A stretch of 64,000 nt of DNA from Paracoccus benzoatiresistens (lineage in GTDB: Bacteria; Pseudomonadota; Alphaproteobacteria; Rhodobacterales; Rhodobacteraceae), in contig NZ_JAPTYD010000002.1 of the NCBI RefSeq assembly GCF_026913015.1, positions 62,001 to 126,000 on the forward strand, in the 5' to 3' direction. Made by a program: the position numbers and the translations under genes. Under the pieces are notes generated by a model. That model made no database searches. It saw nothing but the letters and a program-made list of their open reading frames with translations, and was not told the origin of the DNA. Of the stretch, positions 18,994 through 28,718 are shown one piece after another (position 1 is the first letter of the stretch; each line of letters begins with the position of its first letter).

Positions 18994-19503
18994 ATGGCCA
19001 TCTGGGATTTTGTAAAGGACGCCGGAAAATCGGTCTTCGGCAAGGCCGAGGCCGCCGAGCCTGCCGCCCCGAAGCAGGCTCCTGCCGCGTCGGCGGCAAA
19101 GCCCGCCCAGGACGCCGAAACCACCCGCAAGGTCGCGGCGCTGAAGGCCGAACTGAAGGCGCTGAACCTGGACAAGGACGATGTCCACCTGACGCTGCGC
19201 GGCGATACCGTGAAGGTCGAAAGCAAGGGCGCCGATCGCGAGACGCTGGAAAAGCTGATCCTTGCCGTGGGCAATATCGAAGGCATCGCCAAGGTCGAGG
19301 CTGACCTGCCCGAAGATGGACCCGAGGCCGGGAAAGCCCCGGTCTTCCACACCGTCAAGAAGGGCGAGACGCTGTCAGCGATCGCCAAGGCCTATCTGGG
19401 CAATGCCAACAAATACAACGCCATCTTCGAGGCGAACCGCCCGATGCTGATGGATCCCGACAAGATCTATCCCGGCCAGACCCTGCGCATTCCGCAGGAA
19501 TGA
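18994..19503 (+). CDS. BON and LysM domain protein (Kbp/YgaU-like)
   Basis: A 169-aa soluble protein without signal peptide. It begins MAIWDFVKDAGKSVFG, has a flexible Ala/Pro/Lys linker (about 20-45), a BON-like domain (about 45-105, DDVHLTLRGDTVKVESKGA), and a C-terminal LysM domain (about 115-168, HTVKKGETLSAIAKAYLGN and LMDPDKIYPGQTLRIPQE). This is the architecture of E. coli Kbp (YgaU), a cytoplasmic K+-binding protein, with an added linker. The ATG follows AAAGGA by seven bases. It is followed by a strong hairpin and seems to be a single-gene unit. Confidence 0.92.
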   Translation: MAIWDFVKDAGKSVFGKAEAAEPAAPKQAPAASAAKPAQDAETTRKVAALKAELKALNLDKDDVHLTLRGDTVKVESKGADRETLEKLILAVGNIEGIAKVEADLPEDGPEAGKAPVFHTVKKGETLSAIAKAYLGNANKYNAIFEANRPMLMDPDKIYPGQTLRIPQE

Positions 19504-19509
19504 CCCCCT

Positions 19510-19542
19510 GACGCGGCGTCCGGCCCGACCTGACGCCGCGTC
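19510..19542 (+). terminator. Hairpin after the LysM gene
   Basis: An 11-bp perfect stem (19510-19520 with 19532-19542) with an 11-base loop lies a few bases after the LysM gene stop. There is no U-tract, so it is either a weak terminator or an mRNA 3'-end stabiliser. Confidence 0.5.
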
Positions 19543-19640
19543 CTGCCGGCCCTGTTCCACCAAGGCCCTTGCCCCCTTTCCCGCCGATAGCCCATTGTCT
19601 TCCAAACGGGATCGGGAGGGTGGTCCCTGAGGGAGGATGG

Positions 19641-21524
19641 ATGACTCGTTTCATCAGCTATGATGACCGCAATGCGCTGGAAGCGGAGATGCCCTATGAG
19701 GCGCGCGATCTTCCGGTGACGCTTTACGGCTTTCTGGCCCGCACCGCCGGGAAGTTTCCCGACCGGCCCGCGGTCAGCTTCCAGCTTCTGTCCGGCCCCG
19801 GCACCCACGCGACGACCCTGACCTGGCAGGATCTGCTGGAACGCGTCACCGAAACCGCGAACCTGTTCCGCAAGCTGGGCGTGGGGCCGACCGACACCGT
19901 GGCCTATCTGCTGCCCAACAGCATCGAAACGCCGGTCGTCCTGCTGGCCGGCGCCACGGCGGGAATCGTCAACCCGATCAATCCGCTGCTGGACGCCCAG
20001 CAGATCGCGGGCATCCTGCGCGAAACCCGCGCCAAGGTGCTGGTGACGCTGCGCGCCTTTCCGAAGACCGACGTGGCCCAGAAGGCAGCCGAGGCCGTGG
20101 CGGATGCTCCCGACGTGACCCATGTGGTCGAGGTGGACCTGAACCGGCACCTGCGCGGGCTCAAGCGCTATCTCGTGCCGCTGATCCGCCCGCGCGTGAA
20201 ACGCCGCCACAAGGCCAGGGTCCTGAACTTCGAGGCCGCGACAAGCGCGGAAAAGCACACCCGCCTGGACTTCGAGGATGTGCAGCAGGACCGGGTCGCC
20301 GCCTATTTCCACACCGGCGGCACCACCGGCACGCCCAAGGTGGCGCAGCACCGCTATTCCGGCATGATCTACAACGGCTGGCTTGGGGGCACGCTGCTGT
20401 TCCAGGAAGACGACGTGCTGATGTGCCCGCTGCCGATGTTCCACGTCTTCGCCGCCTATCCGGTGCTGATGTCCTGCATCGGATCGGGCGCCCATGTCGT
20501 CATGCCGACCCCCGCCGGATACCGGGGCGAGGGAGTCTTCGACAACTTCTGGAAGCTGGTCGAACGCTGGCAGGCGACCTTCCTGATCACCGTGCCGACG
20601 GCGATCTCGGCCCTGATGCAGAGGCCGGTCAATGCCGATGTCAGCTCACTCAAGACCGCGATCTCGGGTTCGGCCCCCCTGCCGATCGAGCTTTACAACC
20701 GCTTCAAGTCCGCCACCGGGGTCGAGATCGCCGAAGGCTATGGCCTGACCGAGGCGACCTGCCTGGTCAGTTGCAACCCCGTCAGCGGGATGAAGAAGGT
20801 CGGATCCGTGGGCATCCCCCTGCCCTATACCCAGGTGCGGATCCTGGCTTGGGACGATGCGGGCAACGTGCGCGAATGCGGCGTGGACGAGGTGGGCGAG
20901 ATCTGCGTGGCCAGCCCCGGCGTCTTCCCGGGCTCGACCTATACCGAGGCCGACAAGAACCAAAGGCTGTTCGCCGAGGGCATCTATCTCCGCACGGGCG
21001 ACCTGGGGCGGCTGGATCCCGACGGCTACCTGTGGATCACCGGCCGCGCCAAGGACCTGATCATCCGCGGCGGCCACAACATCGACCCCGCCGAGATCGA
21101 AGAGGCGATGCTGTCCCATCCTGCCGTGGCGTTTGCCGGCGCCATCGGCCAGCCGGACAGCTTCGCGGGCGAATTGCCCTGCGTCTATGTCGAACTGGTC
21201 TCCGGCGCCTCGGTGACCGAGGCCGAGCTTCGGGCCCATGCCAAGGCCCATATCCGCGAACGCGCCGCCATCCCCAAGCATATCGAGGTCCTGCCCGAGC
21301 TGCCCAAGACCGCCGTGGGCAAGATCTTCAAGCCCGACCTGCGCCGCCTGGCCATCAAGCGCGTCTATGACGCGGCGCTGCAGGGCACCGGCGCCAGCGT
21401 GGCCGAGGTCGTCGAGGACAAGAAGCGCGGACTGGTGGCGCGACTCGCGCGCGGCGCCAAGATGGATGAAGCGGCGGTGGCAGCCAAGCTGGGCGAGTTC
21501 ACGCGGCCGTGGGAGTGGGGATAG
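19641..21524 (+). CDS. Acyl-CoA synthetase (AMP-forming)
   Basis: A 627-aa ANL-superfamily enzyme that activates a carboxylic acid with ATP and CoA. The phosphate-binding motif is YFHTGGTTGTPKVAQHRYSG near residue 225. Further motifs are EGYGLTEATCLVSCNPVSG (A5), YLRTGDLGRLDPDGYLWITG (A7) and RAKDLIIRGGHNIDPAEIEE (A8). The catalytic lysine lies in ELPKTAVGKIFKPDLRR. Length and N-terminal extension fit long/medium-chain fatty acid ligases, but the exact chain length is not evident. The ATG is eight bases after GGGAGG. It is the last gene before the AT-richer glycosyltransferase island. Confidence 0.92.
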   Translation: MTRFISYDDRNALEAEMPYEARDLPVTLYGFLARTAGKFPDRPAVSFQLLSGPGTHATTLTWQDLLERVTETANLFRKLGVGPTDTVAYLLPNSIETPVVLLAGATAGIVNPINPLLDAQQIAGILRETRAKVLVTLRAFPKTDVAQKAAEAVADAPDVTHVVEVDLNRHLRGLKRYLVPLIRPRVKRRHKARVLNFEAATSAEKHTRLDFEDVQQDRVAAYFHTGGTTGTPKVAQHRYSGMIYNGWLGGTLLFQEDDVLMCPLPMFHVFAAYPVLMSCIGSGAHVVMPTPAGYRGEGVFDNFWKLVERWQATFLITVPTAISALMQRPVNADVSSLKTAISGSAPLPIELYNRFKSATGVEIAEGYGLTEATCLVSCNPVSGMKKVGSVGIPLPYTQVRILAWDDAGNVRECGVDEVGEICVASPGVFPGSTYTEADKNQRLFAEGIYLRTGDLGRLDPDGYLWITGRAKDLIIRGGHNIDPAEIEEAMLSHPAVAFAGAIGQPDSFAGELPCVYVELVSGASVTEAELRAHAKAHIRERAAIPKHIEVLPELPKTAVGKIFKPDLRRLAIKRVYDAALQGTGASVAEVVEDKKRGLVARLARGAKMDEAAVAAKLGEFTRPWEWG

Positions 21525-21604
21525 ACATTACAACACCTGTGGTTGTGCGCCCTCTGCCGAGGGGCTATCAAAGCCCTAATATCAGCAGCCCACCCGCGAG
21601 AAGC

Positions 21605-22708
21605 ATGACAAAACCTACTGCCCCGATGCCTGACAAAGGCTGGTCGAGAGAACTGGTCATGCTCGAAAACGCCATCGTCGCTCCGCCGATGGTGTCACGA
21701 CCACGAACCCCCAGCGGCGTCTGGTGCAACGGTGATATCGCCGAGGCGGCAATGTGGCGTCATGACGACCGGATGTCCCTTGCGCTTACCGAAAAACCCG
21801 AGCCGGTGGACACGCTAAAAGGCCGTTATCTATTCGGGGGAATGTTCTACAAGCATTTTGGGCATTTCATTACTGAAGCGATCGGACGGCTGTGGGCAAA
21901 CGACAACAGCTATGATGGCATCTTAATGACGCCAAAGCATGCTAACCTAATCAAGTTCAAGCGATGGCAGCGAGAGCTTTTGAAAATCCTTGGTGTCGAG
22001 AGAGTGCCCCTGCTGGTTGCACAGCCTACCATGGTGGAAAAGCTAACCGTTCCAGGGCAAGGTTTCGGTCTGGGATCGATATCTGAAGGCACGCCCGAAT
22101 TTAAGAAACTGATCCGCGACACTATTGGCCGCTTGCCTGCCAATGGGCCAGAGAAGATCTATATTTCGCGAACAAAGTACTTTGCCCAAGGCGGCGTTCT
22201 GGCGGAGTCTGTTCTGGAGCAAAATCTTCTGAAATCCGGCTATCATCCAATTTATGCGGAAAAGCTTGGTTGGTTGGAACAGATTGCCATTTATCGTTCC
22301 GCCAAAAAAATCGTCAGCTTGGATAGTTCCGCCCTGCACATGGTAGGCCTTGCGGGTAATCCAGGCATCGATATTGCGGTTGTGGTTAGGCGCAACAATT
22401 TTGAATGGGACTGCATGCGCAGGCAGTTGGAAAGCTTCATTGGGAAGCCCCCTGTCATCATCAACAGTCTAGTGGCAGAACATCTTGTGACAGGAAAGAA
22501 ATCTAACCACCAAAGCTGGGGCGTAGTTGACTTTGCCGAGCTTAGGGATCGGCTGGCCGAAACCGGTTTCATCGCAGCCGATGCCCCTTGGGATCAACCT
22601 ACTCCTGATCTCCTGATCCAGGAGGCCGCCGAGGCGCAGCGCCGCGACGAGAGACCGCTCGTTTATACCCCTGTCATCTCTAGGGTGAGCGGATGGCAAC
22701 CTGCATGA
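21605..22708 (+). CDS. Glycosyltransferase family 61 (DUF563) protein
   Basis: A 367-aa putative glycosyltransferase. The signature GMFYKHFGHFITEAIGRLW lies near residue 78, followed by a nucleotide-sugar-type domain with EKIYISRTKYFAQGG and the C-terminal motif KKIVSLDSSALHMVGLAG. This matches GT61/DUF563 proteins that build capsule, O-antigen or other surface glycans. Base composition and codon use (AAA, AAT, ATA, CTA, TTG) are clearly more AT-rich than in neighbouring genes, which suggests acquisition by transfer. The ATG at 21605 is chosen; the open frame upstream overlaps the acyl-CoA synthetase end. It overlaps the next glycosyltransferase gene. Confidence 0.8.
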   Translation: MTKPTAPMPDKGWSRELVMLENAIVAPPMVSRPRTPSGVWCNGDIAEAAMWRHDDRMSLALTEKPEPVDTLKGRYLFGGMFYKHFGHFITEAIGRLWANDNSYDGILMTPKHANLIKFKRWQRELLKILGVERVPLLVAQPTMVEKLTVPGQGFGLGSISEGTPEFKKLIRDTIGRLPANGPEKIYISRTKYFAQGGVLAESVLEQNLLKSGYHPIYAEKLGWLEQIAIYRSAKKIVSLDSSALHMVGLAGNPGIDIAVVVRRNNFEWDCMRRQLESFIGKPPVIINSLVAEHLVTGKKSNHQSWGVVDFAELRDRLAETGFIAADAPWDQPTPDLLIQEAAEAQRRDERPLVYTPVISRVSGWQPA

Positions 22709-23526
22709 AAATCGTGGGGATCTGCCGATTTTCGATGATTGGCCAAGGCGACTGGAAGGCATATCGGAATCTTGAGGCACAAGATCTTGAAAAGATCTAT
22801 ATCGAAAAAGAACGCGAGCTGTTCACCGAAAGCCGCATGGAGACACGTTTTCGCACATTCGAAAAGCTAACGCTTGCCTCACTACAGGCCCAGACTGATC
22901 AGGATTTCTTGTTCGTCGTCGTATCCTCCAGCCGGATGCCTAGTATTTATCGCTCGCGGCTTGAAAAACTGTGCGCCGCCTACCCTAATGTCTTGCTGCG
23001 CTTTGTCGCGCCAATGCATATCGTGGATGCTCAAAAGGACATTCTGGCCGAGCTTGGCTTGAGACAACAGGACTGCCTGCAATTCAGACTTGACGATGAC
23101 GATGCCTTGTCAAAGCGCTTTGTAGAGCGGCTGCGAATGCATGGGCAAGCCTTATGGGAGCAATACCCAGTCTTTGCCATCAGCTTTCCCAACTTGATCT
23201 ATTCGGTCATTGATGGAGAAACGAAAGGCCTTTACCGCTGGTTCAACCCATTCTTGGGTATTGGTCTTGCCGTACGCAATCCGAAACGCTCAGTTTATGG
23301 CTATGCGCACTACAAGATTCCACAGGCTGTCATTGGTCTAACCGATCCGTCGATATGCAGCCTGGTGACCCATCATGGAATGAACGACACCCCCAGGCAT
23401 CGCAAGGAGATACTGAGGAAGCGTGGAATGGTCAGGTCATCTTTAGATGAATTGCAGAGGCTAATTAACCAGAACTTCGATTTCCTGTCTGCCGAAGGGC
23501 GATCTTTGGCAGGGCTGGTCGAATAG
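22705..23526 (+). CDS. Putative rhamnosyltransferase-type glycosyltransferase
   Basis: A 273-aa protein resembling the putative rhamnosyltransferase family (Pfam PF11316). It begins MKIVGICRFSMIGQGDWK and has TRFRTFEKLTLASLQAQTD, FLFVVVSSSRMPSIYRSRL and the acidic motif FRLDDDDALSKRFVERL, the likely metal/nucleotide-sugar site. The ATG at 22705 overlaps the stop of the preceding gene as ATGA; an in-frame ATG at 22693, seven bases after AGGG, is also possible. Codon use is AT-rich like its partner. The two genes form a translationally coupled pair that probably modifies a surface polysaccharide. The sugar specificity is unknown. Confidence 0.78.
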   Translation: MKIVGICRFSMIGQGDWKAYRNLEAQDLEKIYIEKERELFTESRMETRFRTFEKLTLASLQAQTDQDFLFVVVSSSRMPSIYRSRLEKLCAAYPNVLLRFVAPMHIVDAQKDILAELGLRQQDCLQFRLDDDDALSKRFVERLRMHGQALWEQYPVFAISFPNLIYSVIDGETKGLYRWFNPFLGIGLAVRNPKRSVYGYAHYKIPQAVIGLTDPSICSLVTHHGMNDTPRHRKEILRKRGMVRSSLDELQRLINQNFDFLSAEGRSLAGLVE

Positions 23527-23698
23527 CAGCGCTCTTGTCGATCTGCAGACCGGAAACCCCAACATCATGTACCAAGGACAGATCTGCACCTGTACCTGCA
23601 CAATCCGAACAGGCAATTCAAGGTAACGCGCCTGTGTCTTGGGCGATGCCCCTGATTCGGGTCACGCTGAACCATCGCAACAGGAGACAGGAGCCCCC

Positions 23699-23851
23699 AT
23701 GACCCGACTTTCCCTTGCCACCCTCACCGCCTGCCTGCTCGCCGCCCCGGTCCTGGCCTCTCAAGGACCGACCGCGCCGGATACGACCGCAGGCCCGACC
23801 TCCACGCTGATCGTGGCAAATTGCCCCGGCAAGCCGCCGGTGAATGCCTGA
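23699..23851 (+). CDS. Small secreted peptide, hypothetical
   Basis: A 50-aa product with a clear signal peptide, MTRLSLATLTACLLAAPVLA, with cleavage expected after VLA. The mature part is only ~30 residues, Pro/Thr-rich, with one Cys (LIVANCPGKPPVNA). A good ribosome site (AGGAG) precedes the ATG. A hairpin follows seven bases after the stop. Host-like GC-rich codon use separates it from the island just upstream. I do not recognise a family and no function can be given. Confidence 0.6.
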   Translation: MTRLSLATLTACLLAAPVLASQGPTAPDTTAGPTSTLIVANCPGKPPVNA

Positions 23852-23857
23852 AGGATG

Positions 23858-23879
23858 CGCAACGCCTTTGGGCGTTGCG
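23858..23879 (+). terminator. Hairpin after the small peptide gene
   Basis: A 9-bp stem CGCAACGCC/GGCGTTGCG with a TTTG loop lies right after the peptide stop and ahead of the convergent ettA end. There is only a short T-containing tail, so it is a moderate terminator candidate. Confidence 0.55.
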
Positions 23880-23926
23880 TGTTCTGGCCGCGAACATAGG
23901 GGGGCGTCCAGCCCCCCTTGACCGGC

Positions 23927-25582
23927 TTACCGCGCAAACTTCTTGTACTTCACCCGCTTGGGCTCGATGCTGTCAGGCCCAAGCCTGCGCACCTTGTCCT
24001 GCTCGTAGGCCTCGAAGTTCCCCTCGAACCACTCCACATGCGCATCCCCCTCGAAGGCCAGGATATGCGTGCAGAGCCGGTCCAGGAAGAAGCGGTCGTG
24101 GCTGATGATCACCGCGCAGCCGGCGAAATCCTCCAGCGCGGCTTCCAGCGCCTGCAGCGTTTCCACGTCCAGGTCGTTGGTCGGTTCGTCCAGCAGCAGC
24201 ACGTTGCCGCCCGACTTCAGCAGCTTGGCCATGTGGACGCGGTTGCGTTCGCCGCCTGACAGCTGGCCCACCTTCTTCTGCTGGTCGCCGCCCTTGAAGT
24301 TGAAGGCGCTGCAATAGGCGCGGCTGTTCATCTGCGCGTCGCCCAGGACGATCTGCTCGGCGCCGCCCGAAATCTCCTCCCAGACGGTTTTCTGCGCGTC
24401 CAGGGCATCGCGCGACTGGTCCACGTAGGACAGATGCACCGTGTCGCCATAGGCGATCTCGCCCGCGTCGGGTTTTTCCTGGCCGGTCAGCATGCGGAAC
24501 AGGGTGGACTTGCCCGCGCCGTTGGGGCCGATCACGCCGACGATGCCGCCGGGCGGCAGGGCGAAATCCAGATCCTCGATCAGAAGCTTGTCGCCCATGG
24601 CCTTCTTCAGGCCCGTCACCTCGATCACGCGGTTGCCCAAGCGTTCCCCGTTCGGGATGATGATCTGGGCGCGCGACAGCTTTTCGCGCTCGGACTGGCT
24701 GGCCAATTCGTTATAGGCGTTGATCCGGGCCTTCTGCTTGGCCTGGCGGGCCTTGGCGCCGGCGCGGATCCATTCAAGCTCGCGTTCCAGCGTCTTCTGC
24801 TTGGACTTGTCCTCGCGCGATTCCTGTTCCAGCCGCTTGGCCTTCTGTTCCAGCCAGGCGGAATAGTTGCCTTCGTAGGGAATGCCGCGGCCGCGATCCA
24901 GTTCCAGGATCCAGCTGGTGATGTCGTCCAGGAAATAGCGGTCGTGGGTCACGATCAGGATCGTGCCCTTGTATTCGATCAGGTGCTTTTGCAGCCAGGC
25001 GATGGTTTCCGCGTCCAGATGGTTGGTCGGTTCGTCCAGCAGCAGCATGTCGGGCGCCTCAAGCAGCAGCTTGCACAGTGCCACGCGCCGGCGTTCCCCG
25101 CCCGAGAGGTTGTTCACGTCGGCATCGTCGGGCGGGCAGCGCAGCGCCTCCATCGCGACGTCCACCTGGCTGTCCAGATCCCAGAGGTTCTCGGCGTCGA
25201 TCTCGTCCTGGAGCTTCGCCATCTCCTCGGCCGTCTCGTCCGAGTAGTTCATGGCCAGCTCGTTGTAGCGCTCCAGCTTGGCCTGCTTGGCCTTCACGCC
25301 CTCCATGACGTTGCCGCGCACGTTCAGCGCCGGATCAAGTTCCGGTTCCTGCGGCAGATAGCCCACGGTCGCCCCCTTGGCGGCCCAGGCCTCGCCCGAG
25401 AAATCCTTGTCCCAGCCGGCCATGAGGCGCAGCAGGGTGGATTTACCGGCGCCGTTGACGCCGACCACGCCGATCTTCACGCCCGGCAGGAAGTTCAGGC
25501 GGATGTTTTCGAAGACCTTCTTGCCGCCGGGATAGGTCTTGGACACGCCGTCCATGTGGTAGACGAACTGATAGGACGCCAT
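23927..25582 (-). CDS. ettA: Energy-dependent translational throttle protein EttA (ABC-F)
   Basis: A 551-aa ABC-F ATPase with two tandem nucleotide-binding domains and no membrane segments. It binds the ribosomal E site and couples translation to ATP/ADP level in E. coli. Walker A motifs are [10 protein letters not shown] (~res 40) and [10 protein letters not shown] (~res 346). The signatures are [16 protein letters not shown] and [15 protein letters not shown], and the Walker B/catalytic Glu motifs are [15 protein letters not shown] and [15 protein letters not shown]. The charged linker ([20 protein letters not shown]) between the domains is the P-site tRNA interaction motif. Length matches EttA (555 aa in E. 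coli). It follows the sulfotransferase gene by 58 bases. Confidence 0.96.
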   Translation of the reverse strand: MASYQFVYHMDGVSKTYPGGKKVFENIRLNFLPGVKIGVVGVNGAGKSTLLRLMAGWDKDFSGEAWAAKGATVGYLPQEPELDPALNVRGNVMEGVKAKQAKLERYNELAMNYSDETAEEMAKLQDEIDAENLWDLDSQVDVAMEALRCPPDDADVNNLSGGERRRVALCKLLLEAPDMLLLDEPTNHLDAETIAWLQKHLIEYKGTILIVTHDRYFLDDITSWILELDRGRGIPYEGNYSAWLEQKAKRLEQESREDKSKQKTLERELEWIRAGAKARQAKQKARINAYNELASQSEREKLSRAQIIIPNGERLGNRVIEVTGLKKAMGDKLLIEDLDFALPPGGIVGVIGPNGAGKSTLFRMLTGQEKPDAGEIAYGDTVHLSYVDQSRDALDAQKTVWEEISGGAEQIVLGDAQMNSRAYCSAFNFKGGDQQKKVGQLSGGERNRVHMAKLLKSGGNVLLLDEPTNDLDVETLQALEAALEDFAGCAVIISHDRFFLDRLCTHILAFEGDAHVEWFEGNFEAYEQDKVRRLGPDSIEPKRVKYKKFAR

Positions 25583-25640
25583 CGGAATCTCCTGCCATAG
25601 CTTTGCGGCTATGTAGGCGAAAGCGCGGGCCGGGAAAAGG

Positions 25641-26486
25641 TCAGCGCGTCTCGGCCAGGAAATCGGCGCCGAGATGGGCTTCTAGGAAGGCCAGTTGCGG
25701 GGCCATGCGGTCCGTCAGGGCGGCGACAGCCTGGGCCGGGGGCTGCACCGGGTTGCGGTTGGCAAAGACCTTGTCGGTGATATGGGCGTAAAGATAGGGG
25801 CCGATGCCCAGATAGGCCTCGACCGCGTCCATCACCGCCTGCGGATCGCGACTGACGCGGCCGAAGGGCAGGACCAGCATGTCAGGGTATCGCGCCTGCC
25901 AGCGCGGCAGATAGCTGGCATAGTCGCCGCGGTCATGCAGGACGGGGTTTTCGATCTCGGCCATCCAGTCGGCCAGCGTCGCGGGGCGGCGGCCTTCGCG
26001 TGCCAGGTTCATGCGCAGCTGCGACACGGCGCGATCGACCGGATGGCGGATCAGGTAGATGACCTTGGCCCTGGGCAGGAAGTTCGCAACGTAATCCACG
26101 CCCTCGTCCGGCAGGGTCGAGTATTCGGGCGTGAAGTCCATCGGCATGGCGACGCCTGGCGCGGGTGCGAAGACGCGCTTGTACCATTGGTTGTGGAACA
26201 TCTTGCCGCGCGTGAGCGCCTGCAGATAGGTCTCCAGCTCCGGCGGGACAGGGATGCCGCGCTTCGCATGGCGGTCGCGGATTTCCTGCGGCTTCTGGCG
26301 ATAGTGCCAGCCGATCCACTTTCGATGTTCCGGAATGAACAGGTGGTTGAAGTACTGCACCTCCTTGAACGGAGGGATCCAGATCTGCGGGTGCTGGCCC
26401 AGCATCTGCGCCAGCCAGCTTGTGCCCGCCTTCTGCGCGCCGATGCACAGCGCGCCGGGCTTGCGGGGCTGACCCGCAGGGTCCAT
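25641..26486 (-). CDS. Sulfotransferase domain protein
   Basis: A 281-aa protein of the PAPS-dependent sulfotransferase family. The 5'-phosphosulfate loop is [20 protein letters not shown] near the N-terminus and the 3'-phosphate-binding motif is [20 protein letters not shown] in the middle. The acceptor is unknown; bacterial homologues sulfate glycolipids, polysaccharides or small molecules. The ATG at 26484-26486 is just upstream of the family-like sequence; a longer open frame upstream is antisense noise over the methylase gene. It lies 17 bases after the MT-A70 gene and is probably co-transcribed with it. Two glycosyltransferase genes lie ~3 kb away, so a glycan acceptor is possible but unproven. 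Confidence 0.85.
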   Translation of the reverse strand: MDPAGQPRKPGALCIGAQKAGTSWLAQMLGQHPQIWIPPFKEVQYFNHLFIPEHRKWIGWHYRQKPQEIRDRHAKRGIPVPPELETYLQALTRGKMFHNQWYKRVFAPAPGVAMPMDFTPEYSTLPDEGVDYVANFLPRAKVIYLIRHPVDRAVSQLRMNLAREGRRPATLADWMAEIENPVLHDRGDYASYLPRWQARYPDMLVLPFGRVSRDPQAVMDAVEAYLGIGPYLYAHITDKVFANRNPVQPPAQAVAALTDRMAPQLAFLEAHLGADFLAETR

Positions 26487-26503
26487 GACCGCGCCCAGGC
26501 TGC

Positions 26504-27166
26504 TCAACGCAGAGTCACCACGTTGCTTTGCGAATGGTTGGAATAGGTGGGCCAGTCGGGCTGGTAATCCTCGGCCTGGTTGCCCCAGACGGTCCAGCCC
26601 TTGCGCGGTCCGCGCGCGAACATCTCCAGCCGGGGACCCCAGGAACAAGCCTCGATCAGGGGGTATTGCTCGTCCGGCTTGCGGCTGTGTTCGCGTTTCC
26701 GGGTGGCGATGACGTTTTCCTGGCTGCGGCCCGCGCCCAGCGTGCGCACGTCCTTGCCGCGCACACCGAACAGCAGGATCTCGGTCACGTTGCGGAAATA
26801 GAACCCCACCCCACGCCGGTCGGGGCCGCCGTCCTTGCGGGTCTTGTACCAGATCAGGTTCGACTTGTAGCTGAAGCCCCAGCGTTCCATCACCCTCAGC
26901 CCCTCGGGGAGAAGGGCGTTCGGCACCCACAGGTAGAGATGCGAGCGGGCGTCGGCAATGGTCGCGACAGGCAGGTCGCAGATCTCGTCCAGCGTCATCG
27001 TCGGATAGCGCGACAGGCGCTTGTGTTCAGGCGCCATCTTGCCGGTGCGGTTCTGGAACTGCCAGGGCGGGTCGGCCAGGATGGTGCCGAACCTGACCGC
27101 GCCTGCGGTGGCCAGAAGATCGTCGGACGCGCTTGTCAAACCGCTCTCCGGTAATGGGTTTCGCAA
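26504..27166 (-). CDS. MT-A70 family adenine methyltransferase
   Basis: An up to 220-aa SAM-dependent N6-adenine methyltransferase of the MT-A70 family. The catalytic motif is FGTILADPPWQFQNRTG (DPPW), followed by LYLWVPNALLPEGLRVMERW, IWYKTRKDGG and the C-terminal SAM-region WTVWGNQ. No restriction partner or target-recognition gene is adjacent, so it is an orphan methylase. No ATG is available: TTG at 27166 gives the longest frame, while TTG at 27139, preceded by GGAG at normal spacing, would give 211 aa and may be the real start. It lies between rimO and the sulfotransferase gene on the same strand. Confidence 0.88.
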   Translation of the reverse strand: MRNPLPESGLTSASDDLLATAGAVRFGTILADPPWQFQNRTGKMAPEHKRLSRYPTMTLDEICDLPVATIADARSHLYLWVPNALLPEGLRVMERWGFSYKSNLIWYKTRKDGGPDRRGVGFYFRNVTEILLFGVRGKDVRTLGAGRSQENVIATRKREHSRKPDEQYPLIEACSWGPRLEMFARGPRKGWTVWGNQAEDYQPDWPTYSNHSQSNVVTLR

Positions 27167-27236
27167 TCCCGAACACCATTAAAGGACAGCCCGCCCCGCC
27201 GCCACCTTCAATCCGGGGGAAGCCTGCGCCGTTGGC

Positions 27237-28607
27237 TTACAAACGCCCCCAAAGGTCGTATTCGCCCGCCTCATCGACGGTGACGGTGACGATGTCGCCG
27301 GGCTTCAGGGCCTCGAAGCCTTCGTCGATGAACAGGTTGCCGTCGATCTCCGGCGCGTCGGCCTTGGTGCGGCAGGTCGCGCCCTCGTCGTCCACGCTGT
27401 CCACGATGACCTCGATCCGGGTGCCGACCTTGGCTGCCAGCTTGGCCTCGGAAATGGCCTGGGCTTTTTCCATGAAGCGGTCGAACCGCTCCTGCTTGAC
27501 TTCGGCGGGGACGTGGTCGGGCAGGTCATTGGCCCGCGCGCCCTTGACGTTCTCGTACTGGAAGGCGCCGACGCGATCCAGTTGCGCCTCGTCCAGCCAG
27601 TCCAGCAGGGTCTGGAACTCGGCCTCGGTTTCGCCGGGGTAGCCCACGATGAAGGTGGACCGCAGGGTGATCTCGGGGCAGATCGCGCGCCATGCCGCGA
27701 TCTCGTCCAGCGTCTTCGCCGCCGCCGCCGGGCGGGCCATGCGGCGCAGAACGTCCGGATGGGCATGCTGGAAGGGGATGTCCAGATAGGGCAGCACCAG
27801 TCCTTCCGCCATCAGCGGGATCAGGTCGCGCACATGGGGATAGGGGTAAACGTAATGCAGCCGCACCCATGCCCCCAGGGAGCCCAAGTCGCGCGCCAGA
27901 TCGGTGATATGCGCACGGTGGCCGCGCTCGGTCTCGAACTTGCGGTCAAGGCCATAGGCACTGGTATCCTGGCTGATGACCAGCAATTCCCGGACGCCTG
28001 CCTGCACCAGCTTCTCGGCCTCTCGCACCACTGCATGGGCGGGGCGGCTGACCAGCTTGCCGCGCATGTCGGGGATGATGCAGAACTTGCACTTGTGATT
28101 GCAGCCTTCCGAAATCTTCAGATAGCTGTAATGGCGCGGCGTCAGGCTGACGCCGGATGCGGGCAGCAGGTCGATGAAGGGATCAGGCTGCGGCGGCACG
28201 GCGGCGTGGACGGCGTCCAGCACCGCCTCGTATTGATGCGGGCCGGTGACGGCCAGAACCTTGGGATGCGCGCCGGTGATGTATTCGGGCTCCGCCCCCA
28301 GGCAGCCCGTGACCAGGACCTTGCCGTTCTCGCGCAGCGCCTCGCCGATGGCATCCAGCGACTCGGCCTTGGCGCTGTCCAGGAAGCCGCAGGTGTTCAC
28401 GATCACTGCGTCCGCACCCTTGTAGTCGGCGCTGATCGCATAGCCCTCGGCCCGCAGGCGGGTCAGGATGCGTTCGCTGTCCACAAGCGCCTTGGGGCAG
28501 CCAAGGCTGACCATGCCGATGGTCGGCTGGCCTTCGCGGCGTTCGCCGGGCTGTTCGGCGGGAATGCGGGCGCGCGCCAGGTCGGGGCGCAGATCGGGCG
28601 GGTTCAT
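27237..28607 (-). CDS. rimO: Ribosomal protein S12 methylthiotransferase
   Basis: A 456-aa radical-SAM enzyme that methylthiolates Asp88 of ribosomal protein S12. The N-terminal UPF0004 domain has [30 protein letters not shown] and [13 protein letters not shown] with its three cluster cysteines. The radical-SAM CxxxCxxC motif is [18 protein letters not shown]. The C-terminal TRAM domain includes [20 protein letters not shown]. The inner ATG at 28607 is five bases after GGCGGA and is preferred to the ATG at 28613. It is divergent from the ClpP-like periplasmic protein gene (111 bases). Confidence 0.96.
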   Translation of the reverse strand: MNPPDLRPDLARARIPAEQPGERREGQPTIGMVSLGCPKALVDSERILTRLRAEGYAISADYKGADAVIVNTCGFLDSAKAESLDAIGEALRENGKVLVTGCLGAEPEYITGAHPKVLAVTGPHQYEAVLDAVHAAVPPQPDPFIDLLPASGVSLTPRHYSYLKISEGCNHKCKFCIIPDMRGKLVSRPAHAVVREAEKLVQAGVRELLVISQDTSAYGLDRKFETERGHRAHITDLARDLGSLGAWVRLHYVYPYPHVRDLIPLMAEGLVLPYLDIPFQHAHPDVLRRMARPAAAAKTLDEIAAWRAICPEITLRSTFIVGYPGETEAEFQTLLDWLDEAQLDRVGAFQYENVKGARANDLPDHVPAEVKQERFDRFMEKAQAISEAKLAAKVGTRIEVIVDSVDDEGATCRTKADAPEIDGNLFIDEGFEALKPGDIVTVTVDEAGEYDLWGRL

Positions 28608-28718
28608 GTGCATCCGCCGCAAATAGGTGATTCGGCGGCGCCGGAAAAGGGGAAGTCGCGGCCAAGTCTTCGCCGGATCGTGATTTCCCGTCGGATCGCC
28701 GATCGGCAAGATGGCGGC

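Noticed and set aside
21525..23698. Insertion sequence or integrase flanking the low-GC island
   Set aside because: No transposase or integrase frame, terminal inverted repeats or tRNA attachment site was visible at either border.
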